Origin: an uncultured Clostridia bacterium
Lineage (GTDB): Bacteria > Bacillota > Clostridia > Christensenellales > UBA1242
Reading direction: 5' to 3'
Assembly: GCA_937874195.1 (NCBI GenBank)
Contig: CALNBM010000032.1
Span: forward strand, 1 to 26,407
Length of the DNA: 26,407 nt
In this document: piece by piece, positions 16,193-23,602 of the stretch
Numbering within the stretch: position 1 is the first letter of the stretch
How the letters are laid out: each line of letters starts with the position of its first letter
The notes under the pieces: generated by a model
What the model was told of the DNA's origin: nothing
Database searches by the model: none
What the model saw: only the letters and a program-made list of their open reading frames with translations
Translations under genes and position numbers: made by a program

Positions 16193-16222
16193 GCTGAACT
16201 TATAAAAAGTTCGGCTTTTTTT
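16193..16222 (+). terminator. Intrinsic terminator after scpB
   Basis: GCTGAACTT (16193-16201) pairs with AAGTTCGGC (16207-16215) with one G-U pair, followed by seven T (16216-16222). It closes the M50-scpA-scpB operon. Confidence 0.85.
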
Positions 16223-16509
16223 AAAAATTATGTTTATATGAAATTTTTAAGCATAACAAAACTCTTCTAATGCAGGAGTTTAGAACTAATCTTAATAAAA
16301 GAAGTTAATAATATTTTTGCAAGTCAATAACAACTTTTAAAAAGTTCGGCGTCAATTAGATTGAAATTTAGAAAATAAATACTGAAAAAAGACATAGAAA
16401 TGTTTTGTAAAATGCGCAGTGATTACATGTTTTTTGCTTATTTTGCTATATTAATTTTGCGGGGGTATTTATATATAATTAATTTAAACCAGTAATTTTA
16501 GTTGTATTT
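16223..16509. other. Spacer between the convergent scpB and PBP genes
   Basis: No gene is visible. AAACTC/GAGTTT at about 16259-16281 can form a hairpin on either strand and might end the minus-strand PBP transcript, but the T-run is poor. A copy of part of the scpB terminator stem, 18 of 20 bases identical, lies at 16331-16350 without a following T-run. No strong terminator for the PBP gene was found. Confidence 0.45.
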
Positions 16510-18822
16510 TTAACTACCAAACAAAAAAGCAAAATCATTTTTCTTTTCAAGGTTATTAAAAAAGTTAGTGTTATTAGATAAAACATATATAGTTTGCTTA
16601 TTTGATATAAAACTTCTTTTGTCGTGATTGTAAAAATATTTAATATAAATTTGCGCTTTTTCGTTAGTTTGATTTAATCTTTCGTTATAATTGATTTCTC
16701 CTGTGGTTCCTTCAATTCTTTTTAGTTTTCTTTCTTGCCCATCATTAATATAAATATCGTAAGTGATAAAATCTTCCGCTAAAAATGATATATTTAGCAT
16801 ATTATTTAAATAACTTACTGAAAAATCTTCAAGTTTATAATTTTCAAATATTGTGCTAACTATACTAGGCAAATACCTTTTACTAAACAATTCTTTAACT
16901 TTATATCTTTCTGGTGTTGACGAGGAGCAAAGGGCAATTTCATGTGTACTATTAAGAAGTTTATTATCAATTTCAACATATTCCACACTGCTTGGCATTA
17001 TAAAACAATCAGGTTTTTCGTTTTTATAAATATCTATAAAGCAGTCTTTAATTATAGCCGTTGCGAATGTTCCGCCATTATTACTACCTTCCAACGATTT
17101 TTTATCATCCATTGAATAATTTCCCAACCAAACTCCCATTGTGTGATTTGTGGTGTAAGCAATACTAATTGCATCTGTGTTATAATTTGTGCCTTTTACT
17201 GCAACCGTTCCAGTTTTTCCCGCAACTGCATAAGGTAAACTTGCTAGTTTTCTGCTAGTTCCATTTTTAACTCCATCTATAAGAAGGTCAGTCATAAGAT
17301 ATGCAGTGTCATCTCCCATAATCTTGTGTTTTAGTTGATTATTTTTAAAAATAGTTATTCCGCTTGCATTTTTTATTTCTTTGATAAATAATGATTCCTG
17401 AAAATTACCACCATTTGCAAACGGCAAATATGAATTAGTTAAGGATTTTAGTGAAATACCTTCTGTAAAACCACCAAGTGCAATAGCATAACCCTTGTCT
17501 TTTTTATCAAAATTTATTCCGCTATTTTTAGCAAATTCTTTTGCATTATCAATTCCAATTTTTTGCATTATTTTTACTGATGGAATATTTAAACTTTTAC
17601 TAACGCTTTCTCTTACACTAACATATCCCGCATGTCCGCCACCAACATTATGTGGCGAATAACCGTCAATATTGATTTTATCATCTAAAATTTGTGTGCT
17701 AGGGGATATTGCACCATTTTCAAGGGCTGGAGCAAACACTAAAATTGGTTTTATCGCACTTCCCGGTTGACGATTAAATTCACTTTTCATAATGTAATCG
17801 CTTTTTCCAGCAAAAGCAACAACTCCTCCAGTTTTATTATCCATTACTATTGCCAGTCCATCACTTTCAAAACCATTTTTGTTTTTAACAAAATAATTTT
17901 TATTCGACAGCTTATCATTAAGTGATTTTTGTATATTTTCATTTTGATAAGTTGTAATTTTGTAATTGCCCAAATATAATTCCTCTTTTGATAAGTTTAA
18001 TAGTTTACATGCCTCGTCAACAACTGCTTTATTATATAGATTTTTATTTTTATCTTTAGTGGCAATTTTAGTGAAAGTTACTTCAATATCACTATCTTTT
18101 GCTTTCTCATATTCTTGGTTTGTTATTTTTCCATCGCTTAGCATCTCTTTTAAAACAAGATTTCGCCGTTTTAAACAATTAACTTTATTCTTAATAGGTG
18201 AGTAGGTGGCTGGTGCTTTAATAAGTCCGGCAAGCGTTGCGCTCTCGGCAAGTGTTAATTCTTTTGGTGTTTTATTAAAGTAAATTCTGCTTGCATCTGC
18301 AATTCCGTAAGCATTTTCACCAAAATAAATTGCGTTTAAATAACCTTCAAAAATTTCCTTTTTGCTAAGTTTTTTTTCCATTTCTTTAGCAAGTTTAATT
18401 TCTTGTAACTTTCGTTTAAAAGTTCTTTCATGTGATAAATGAGTGTTTTTAATTAATTGTTGGCTAATAGTGGAAGCACCTTCTTTAATTGAACCGTTAA
18501 TAATATTATTATAACCTGCTTTTATCATGCGTTTATAATTCACACCCTTATGATTAAAAAAATCTTTATCTTCAATAGAAATAAAAGCGTTAACAGTATA
18601 CAAGTTTATATCAGCAAGTGTTGTAAAATCATTGTTAGTATTTTCATTTAAAACTGTGCCAACTTCGTTTACGATTACTAAATTTCCACTATTTGCAAAC
18701 ACTTTATTTCTGTCAAATGCAAAACTTGTTGTGTCAAGAGCAAAAAACAGTGTAAAAAAAACACTTGCAAATATTATCATAATTAATATAAATATTATAG
18801 AGTATTTTAAAAATCTTTTCAT
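16510..18822 (-). CDS. Class A penicillin-binding protein (transglycosylase/transpeptidase)
   Basis: This bifunctional enzyme polymerises lipid II into glycan strands and cross-links peptides at the outer face of the cytoplasmic membrane. The 770-residue product has one N-terminal membrane anchor (residues 5-29). The GT51 transglycosylase domain has catalytic E84 in IEDKDFFNHKG, then GASTISQQ and EIFEGYLNAIYFGENAYGI. The transpeptidase domain has S355-A-I-K358, S410-L-N412 and K536-T-G538, so both active sites look intact. A region of about 150 residues after it has no motif I recognise. The gene is alone on the minus strand, divergent from miaB, with TTAGGTG as a ribosome binding site. It resembles PBP1a/PonA but I cannot name the exact member. 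Confidence 0.95.
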   Translation of the reverse strand: MKRFLKYSIIFILIMIIFASVFFTLFFALDTTSFAFDRNKVFANSGNLVIVNEVGTVLNENTNNDFTTLADINLYTVNAFISIEDKDFFNHKGVNYKRMIKAGYNNIINGSIKEGASTISQQLIKNTHLSHERTFKRKLQEIKLAKEMEKKLSKKEIFEGYLNAIYFGENAYGIADASRIYFNKTPKELTLAESATLAGLIKAPATYSPIKNKVNCLKRRNLVLKEMLSDGKITNQEYEKAKDSDIEVTFTKIATKDKNKNLYNKAVVDEACKLLNLSKEELYLGNYKITTYQNENIQKSLNDKLSNKNYFVKNKNGFESDGLAIVMDNKTGGVVAFAGKSDYIMKSEFNRQPGSAIKPILVFAPALENGAISPSTQILDDKINIDGYSPHNVGGGHAGYVSVRESVSKSLNIPSVKIMQKIGIDNAKEFAKNSGINFDKKDKGYAIALGGFTEGISLKSLTNSYLPFANGGNFQESLFIKEIKNASGITIFKNNQLKHKIMGDDTAYLMTDLLIDGVKNGTSRKLASLPYAVAGKTGTVAVKGTNYNTDAISIAYTTNHTMGVWLGNYSMDDKKSLEGSNNGGTFATAIIKDCFIDIYKNEKPDCFIMPSSVEYVEIDNKLLNSTHEIALCSSSTPERYKVKELFSKRYLPSIVSTIFENYKLEDFSVSYLNNMLNISFLAEDFITYDIYINDGQERKLKRIEGTTGEINYNERLNQTNEKAQIYIKYFYNHDKRSFISNKQTIYVLSNNTNFFNNLEKKNDFAFLFGS

Positions 18823-18848
18823 TAATTAACTGCACCTAACTATTTAAC

Positions 18849-18854
18849 AGTATT
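18849..18854 (-). promoter_or_regulatory. Possible -10 box of the PBP gene
   Basis: Reading the minus strand, AATACT lies about 26 bases before the PBP start codon, in the mirror position of the miaB TATACT within the inverted repeat. No good -35 box is found at 16-18 bases, so the call is weak. Confidence 0.3.
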
Positions 18855-18867
18855 ATGTTCTAATATG

Positions 18868-18896
18868 TTGAAATTATCACAAAAAAAGTGTATACT
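18868..18896 (+). promoter_or_regulatory. Sigma-A promoter for miaB
   Basis: TTGAAA (18868-18873) and TATACT (18891-18896) are 17 bases apart, and a TG two bases before gives an extended -10 (GTGTATACT). The predicted transcript starts near 18903, giving a leader of about 48 bases. Confidence 0.75.
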
Positions 18897-18950
18897 GTTA
18901 AATAATTACGAAATTTTTTGATTTTTGAAAAAATCAATTTAGGAAATATT

Positions 18951-20285
18951 ATGATAAAACAAAAATATTATTTAATAAAAACTTATGGATGCCAAATGAA
19001 TGTGCACGAAAGTGAGAAATTAGCAGGTGTGTTGAATTTATTTGGCTATATTGAAACGAGTGAACAGTTAAGCGCTGATATTGTTGTTTTTAACACTTGT
19101 TGTATTCGTGACGGAGCAGAGCAAAAACTTTATGCACATATCGGTGCTTTAAAAAGTTTAAAAAAGAATAATCCTAATCTAATTATTTGCGTTTGCGGTT
19201 GTGCATCGCAAGCAGAGGGCAGAGCGGAAATAATTAAGAAAAAATTTCCCTTTGTTGATATTATTATTGGAACACATAATTTGCATGTGTTTCAAGAATA
19301 TTTAGAAAGTTTTATAGAAAATAAAAAGTATATTTGTGATGTTTGGGAAAATGAGCGAGAAATAAACGAAAATTATAATGCTCTGCGCACAAGTGGGGCA
19401 AATGCTTGGGTAAATATAAGTTATGGCTGTAACAATTTTTGCTCTTATTGTATTGTTCCATTTGTTAGGGGAAAAGAACGAAGCCGAAAAATGGAGGATA
19501 TAATTAATGAAGTTAAAAATCTTATTAAGGAAGGTTATAAGTATATAACTTTACTTGGTCAAAATGTAAATAGTTATGGTAATGACATAGATGATAAAAA
19601 TATAACTTTTGCTAAACTGTTAGAAAAATGTGCGAAGTTAGATGGAAATTTTAAACTCAAATTTATGACTAGCCATCCAAAAGATTTAACGGAAGATGTA
19701 ATTAAAACCATTGCAACTAATGATAAAATTTGCAAAGTTATTCATTTGCCAGTTCAATCGGGTAGTAATAAAATTTTAAAACTAATGAATAGAAAATACA
19801 CAAAAGAGCATTATCTTTCACTTATTAAAAATATTAGAAACCATATTCCGGATTGTTATATCTCCACTGATATAATTGTGGGTTTTCCATGCGAAAATGA
19901 AGAAGATTTCATGGAAACTTATAACTTAATTAAAGAAGTTCAATATGATGGAGTTTTTGCTTTTATGTATTCCAAAAGAAGTGGTACAGTAGCTGATAAA
20001 ATGGAAGAACAAGTTTCTAACGAAATTAAAAGAAAAAGAGTAAACGAATTATTAAAGTTATCTAAAAGTATAACAAAACAAAAAAATAGTGAGTTGATTG
20101 GGAAAGTCATTAATGCTTTGGTTGATAGTTATGATAAAGAAAAGAAGGGATATAACACTTTTACCGATAGTGGTAAATCAATATTTGTCCCTAGCGATAA
20201 AAACATTATCAGCATACATTCATTTCATAAAGTTGAAGTGAAAAGGATGATAAATAATAAACTTATCGGAGAATTTTTAAATTAA
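18951..20285 (+). CDS. miaB: tRNA (N6-isopentenyladenosine(37)-C2)-methylthiotransferase MiaB
   Basis: MiaB is a radical SAM enzyme that adds a methylthio group to i6A37 of tRNAs reading codons that start with U. The 444-residue protein has the N-terminal cluster cysteines C14, C50 and C84, with the same 36 and 34 spacing as in known MiaB. The radical SAM cysteines are C160, C164 and C167 in GCNNFCSYC, followed by the IVPFVRGKERSR motif that distinguishes MiaB. The C-terminus fits a TRAM domain. The ATG at 18951 is chosen over an in-frame TTG at 18918 because it has AGGA upstream and matches the family start. MiaA, which makes its substrate, is encoded at the end of the same gene group. Confidence 0.96.
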   Translation: MIKQKYYLIKTYGCQMNVHESEKLAGVLNLFGYIETSEQLSADIVVFNTCCIRDGAEQKLYAHIGALKSLKKNNPNLIICVCGCASQAEGRAEIIKKKFPFVDIIIGTHNLHVFQEYLESFIENKKYICDVWENEREINENYNALRTSGANAWVNISYGCNNFCSYCIVPFVRGKERSRKMEDIINEVKNLIKEGYKYITLLGQNVNSYGNDIDDKNITFAKLLEKCAKLDGNFKLKFMTSHPKDLTEDVIKTIATNDKICKVIHLPVQSGSNKILKLMNRKYTKEHYLSLIKNIRNHIPDCYISTDIIVGFPCENEEDFMETYNLIKEVQYDGVFAFMYSKRSGTVADKMEEQVSNEIKRKRVNELLKLSKSITKQKNSELIGKVINALVDSYDKEKKGYNTFTDSGKSIFVPSDKNIISIHSFHKVEVKRMINNKLIGEFLN

Positions 20286-20299
20286 GAAAGGAAAATAAA

Positions 20300-22903
20300 A
20301 TGTCAATTTCACCAATGATGCAACATTATTTGCAAACTAAAGAAAAATATAAAGACACAATTTTATTATATAGATTGGGTGATTTCTATGAACTTTTTTT
20401 TGAGGATGCAGATATTTGTAGTAGAGAACTAGGGCTTACACTAACTGGAAAGGCATGTGGTTTAGAAAAAAACGCACCAATGTGTGGAATGCCTGCTAAG
20501 GCAGTTGAAACATACATTTCAAAGCTTATTAATAAAGGATATAAAGTTGCAATCTGTGAACAATTAACTCAACCACAAAAAGGTGTTAAGATAGTAGAAC
20601 GAGATGTTGTTAGAGTAATAACTGCAGGAACTGTTATTGATAGCGAGATGCTTGACGATAAATCACAGTCTTTTATTGCATCCGTATTTAAAGAGAAAAA
20701 TAACATTGGTATTTCATATATTGACATTACTACTGGCGACTTTTTTATGTCACAGTTTACTGAATATAATGTTTTGGATAAACTTAACGATTTTTTAGTT
20801 ATGATTACTCCTAAAGAAATTATATGTAACAAAGAAATGCTAGATTGTTCCAGCACACTATTTTGCGTCCAAAATCAAACCGTTCCGCACTTTAATTTAT
20901 ATAGTGAAGAAAGTTTTTTATTTGAAACAGCTAAAAAAATACTACTTAATCAAGTTAAAACCGATAGTTTAACCAAACTTAAATGTGGCAATAAGCAGTT
21001 TGCAGTGCAAAGTTCGGGTGCACTGCTAGCATATTTAAACGAAACACAAAAACGCAGTTTATACCATATTAATGCAGTTGAATTTGTAATGCTTAATGAT
21101 TATATGCAACTTGATGCTAACACAAGAAGGAACCTTGAACTCGATACTACACTTCGTGAAAACAAAAAACGAGGCTCTTTATTTTGGTTGCTTGACAAAA
21201 CTAAAACAAATATGGGTGCAAGAATGTTAAAATCATTTTTAGATAAACCTTTATTTGACGATAAAAAAATAAATGCGCGACTTAAAGGCGTTGAGGAATT
21301 AATTAAAAATATAATTAAGCGTGAAAGTTTAAAAGAATTGCTAGCAAAAGTGTATGACTTAGAACGGCTTACAGGCAAAATCGCTTATGGGAACCTTAAT
21401 CCTAAAGATTGTTTGGCAATACAAGCAAGTTTACAGTTAGTTCCTAAAATTCTAGATGAATTATCAAGTTTTAATAGTGATATAATTAATGGTATAAAAG
21501 AAAATCTATTCGATTATAACGAGATAACTAAACTTCTTTTTGATGCAATTAATGAGAATGCCACAGTAAATTTGGCAGATGGTGGTTTTATTAAGAAAGG
21601 TTATAATAAAGAGCTTGATGAATATGATGATATCTCTAAAACAGGAAAAAAATGGATTTTAGAGTTAGAAGCAAATGAAAAGCAATCAACAGGAATTAAA
21701 AATTTAAAAATAAATTATAATAAGATTTTTGGTTATTTTATTGAAGTAACAAACAGTCAAAAAAGTTTAGTTCCATATAGATACACTCGCAAACAAACTA
21801 TAGTCAACGCTGAAAGATATATAACAGATGAACTAAAACAAATTGAAGATAAAATTTTAAATGCAGAAGAAAAAAAGATAGTATTGGCACAAGAATTGTT
21901 TAAAGAAATTCATGCTAAACTCTTAGAATATATTAAAAAGTTTCAACTAACTGCAAAGTCACTGGCATTATTAGATGCGTTACTTTCTCTTGCTTCCGTT
22001 GCTGTTGAAAAAAACTATGTGAAGCCTATAATTAATAAAAATATAGATTCAATAGAAATTATCAACGGTAGACATCCAGTTGTTGAAACATTACTTAAAA
22101 ATGAAGAATTTGTTCCAAATGACACCTTTTTAAATACAACTGATAGAAAAACTATGATTCTAACAGGACCTAATATGGCTGGAAAAAGCACATATATGCG
22201 CCAGGTTGCAATAATTACTCTTCTTGCACATATTGGTTCATATGTACCCGCAGAGAGTGCCAAGATAAGTTTAACCGATCGAATTTTTACTCGTATTGGT
22301 GCCAGTGACGATTTAACTGTGGGACAAAGTACTTTTATGGTAGAAATGCTAGAAGTGAGCAATATTTTAAAAAATGCAACTAACAATAGTTTAATTATAC
22401 TTGACGAGGTAGGGCGAGGAACAAGCACTTTTGACGGACTTAGCATTGCATGGAGTGTTATGGAGTATGTTTCAAAATCATTAAACGCTAAAACTCTTTT
22501 TGCAACACATTTTCATGAGTTGACAGAACTTGAAGGGAAATTAGAGGGAGTTAAAAATTATCAAGTTAGTGTTAAAGAATTCAACAATCAGGTTATTTTT
22601 TTAAGGAAAATTGTTCGGGGTGGTGCTAATAAAAGTTTTGGCATTGAAGTTGCAGCGCTTGCAGAACTTCCAAAAGAGGTTATTGAAAACGCAAAACGCA
22701 TCCTTCATAAACTTGAAGAAAATGCAATTAATGAAAATATTGTAAGTAAACTAAGTGAAGAAGATAACTTGGCTAGCAAAGAGAAAAAACAAAATATTAA
22801 TGAAATTATTAATATTTTGACAGACTTAAATATAAATTCCTTAACTCCATTAAATGCTTTTGATATTTTAGTGCAACTTAAAAACTATCTTGATAAAAAT
22901 TAA
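20300..22903 (+). CDS. mutS: DNA mismatch repair protein MutS
   Basis: MutS finds base mismatches and small loops in new DNA and recruits MutL. The 867-residue protein has the mismatch-reading F29-Y-E31 (in GDFYELFF), the ATPase P-loop GPNMAGKST at 623-631, the LDEVGRGTSTFDG Walker B/signature block, and the later ATHFHELT. This is the full-length MutS1 type, not MutS2, since it has the N-terminal mismatch domain and no Smr domain. It follows miaB by 14 bp with AAAGGA upstream, so the two are probably co-transcribed. There is no clear terminator after it. Confidence 0.97.
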   Translation: MSISPMMQHYLQTKEKYKDTILLYRLGDFYELFFEDADICSRELGLTLTGKACGLEKNAPMCGMPAKAVETYISKLINKGYKVAICEQLTQPQKGVKIVERDVVRVITAGTVIDSEMLDDKSQSFIASVFKEKNNIGISYIDITTGDFFMSQFTEYNVLDKLNDFLVMITPKEIICNKEMLDCSSTLFCVQNQTVPHFNLYSEESFLFETAKKILLNQVKTDSLTKLKCGNKQFAVQSSGALLAYLNETQKRSLYHINAVEFVMLNDYMQLDANTRRNLELDTTLRENKKRGSLFWLLDKTKTNMGARMLKSFLDKPLFDDKKINARLKGVEELIKNIIKRESLKELLAKVYDLERLTGKIAYGNLNPKDCLAIQASLQLVPKILDELSSFNSDIINGIKENLFDYNEITKLLFDAINENATVNLADGGFIKKGYNKELDEYDDISKTGKKWILELEANEKQSTGIKNLKINYNKIFGYFIEVTNSQKSLVPYRYTRKQTIVNAERYITDELKQIEDKILNAEEKKIVLAQELFKEIHAKLLEYIKKFQLTAKSLALLDALLSLASVAVEKNYVKPIINKNIDSIEIINGRHPVVETLLKNEEFVPNDTFLNTTDRKTMILTGPNMAGKSTYMRQVAIITLLAHIGSYVPAESAKISLTDRIFTRIGASDDLTVGQSTFMVEMLEVSNILKNATNNSLIILDEVGRGTSTFDGLSIAWSVMEYVSKSLNAKTLFATHFHELTELEGKLEGVKNYQVSVKEFNNQVIFLRKIVRGGANKSFGIEVAALAELPKEVIENAKRILHKLEENAINENIVSKLSEEDNLASKEKKQNINEIINILTDLNINSLTPLNAFDILVQLKNYLDKN

Positions 22904-22994
22904 AAAATATCTTTAAAGTCACTTTCCGCATGATTAATATTAGTTAAATTTAATTGTGCATAAATTAAACAAAATCGTACTTAATAACTAATTT
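22904..22994. other. Non-repeat start of the mutS-mutL spacer
   Basis: AT-rich sequence after the mutS stop. I see no terminator, promoter or coding frame in it. Confidence 0.5.
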
Positions 22995-23427
22995 AAATGT
23001 TATTGTGAGATAAAATGCAAAAAATATTTTATATATTACATGTTTAAGAAAAAAAGTATAGAATTTGCTTTAAATTTAAACAGAGTATAAATTTAACAGA
23101 GAGATAAGGTAGTTATTAAGGAGTTAAGGTAGTTATTAAGTTTTAAAACAAAGTTAAATACAAAGGAATAATTAAAATGTTATTGTGAGATAAAATGCTT
23201 ATAAACGATAAAATGCAAAAATATTTAATATATTACATGTCTAAAAAAATATAAATTTTCTTTAAATTTAAACAGGTAATTCAACAGAGAGTGTAAGTCC
23301 CGTTATTAAATTTTAAAACAAAGTTAAATACAAAAGGACTAATTTAAATGTTATTGTGAGATAAAATGCAAAAGAGTGGTAAGGTTTGTTATTTAGTTTA
23401 AAAACAAAGTTAAATATAACAAAAAGT
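22995..23427. repeat. Degenerate tandem intergenic repeats, three units
   Basis: Each unit opens with the identical 24-mer AAATGTTATTGTGAGATAAA plus ATGC, found at 22995-23018, 23175-23198 and 23346-23369. Each closes near AAAACAAAGTTAAATA (about 23145-23160, 23315-23330, 23401-23415). Unit spacing is 180 and 171 bp. Units 1 and 2 share the middle, including the palindrome TTTAAATTTAAA (23069-23080 and 23261-23272) and TTACATGT; unit 3 has lost about 90 bp of it. Unit 2 has a short internal duplication of GATAAAATGC. No open frame, transposase or terminal inverted repeats are visible. The ends are strictly conserved while the middle drifts, so the ends may matter most. Confidence 0.75.
23105..23140. 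repeat. 16-bp direct repeat inside repeat unit 1
   Basis: TAAGGTAGTTATTAAG occurs at 23105-23120 and again at 23125-23140, a 20-bp period. It is seen only in the first unit; the second has a single related GTTATTAAA. Confidence 0.75.
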
Positions 23428-23602
23428 AAATTATCTTAAAACAATAAAAAATATAGAGCAAATTAAGTTTCAAAATAATAATGCAATTTTTATTTTAAGT
23501 AGGCTATAAATTTAAAAATTAAAAAATTATTTTGTAAAAAGTAACGAATTTGCAAGTAAATTTGTAATGCTATTAAAAAAAATAATTAAGGAGAAAGAAA
23601 AC
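23428..23602. other. Non-repeat end of the mutS-mutL spacer
   Basis: AT-rich sequence directly upstream of mutL. A TTGCAA at 23550-23555 with TATTAA at 23571-23576 is a poor promoter candidate with a short 15-base spacer. AAGGAG just before the mutL start is its ribosome binding site. Confidence 0.4.

Larger units (their letters stand above)
18841..18904. repeat. Perfect 13-bp inverted repeat in the PBP/miaB divergent promoter region
   Basis: TATTTAACAGTAT at 18841-18853 is exactly inverted as ATACTGTTAAATA at 18892-18904, arm centres 51 bp apart. The right arm covers the last five bases of the miaB -10 box and the likely transcription start. The left arm covers the mirrored site AATACT (18849-18854, minus strand), which could be the -10 box of the PBP gene. 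It may be an operator for one regulator acting on both genes; this is inferred. Confidence 0.6.

Noticed and set aside
17966..18205. Plus-strand open frame within the PBP gene
   Set aside because: It is opposite the PBP coding sequence, which has all its catalytic motifs; it has no ribosome binding site or family features.
18918..18950. Longer N-terminus of MiaB from a TTG at 18918
   Set aside because: It has no ribosome binding site, and the ATG at 18951 gives the normal family start and cysteine positions.
22015..22446. Minus-strand open frame of 143 codons within mutS
   Set aside because: It lies opposite the conserved ATPase region of mutS and has no recognisable motif; it is a shadow of that gene. 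The same holds for the other antisense frames inside recognised genes.
22995..23369. Short peptide ATG-TTA-TTG-TGA in each spacer repeat head
   Set aside because: It would be a three-residue peptide with no ribosome binding site in front; AT-rich sequence gives such triplets easily.
23567..23602. Longer N-terminus of MutL from 23567
   Set aside because: The extra residues are lysine-rich and unlike MutL, and AAGGAG lies correctly before the ATG at 23603.
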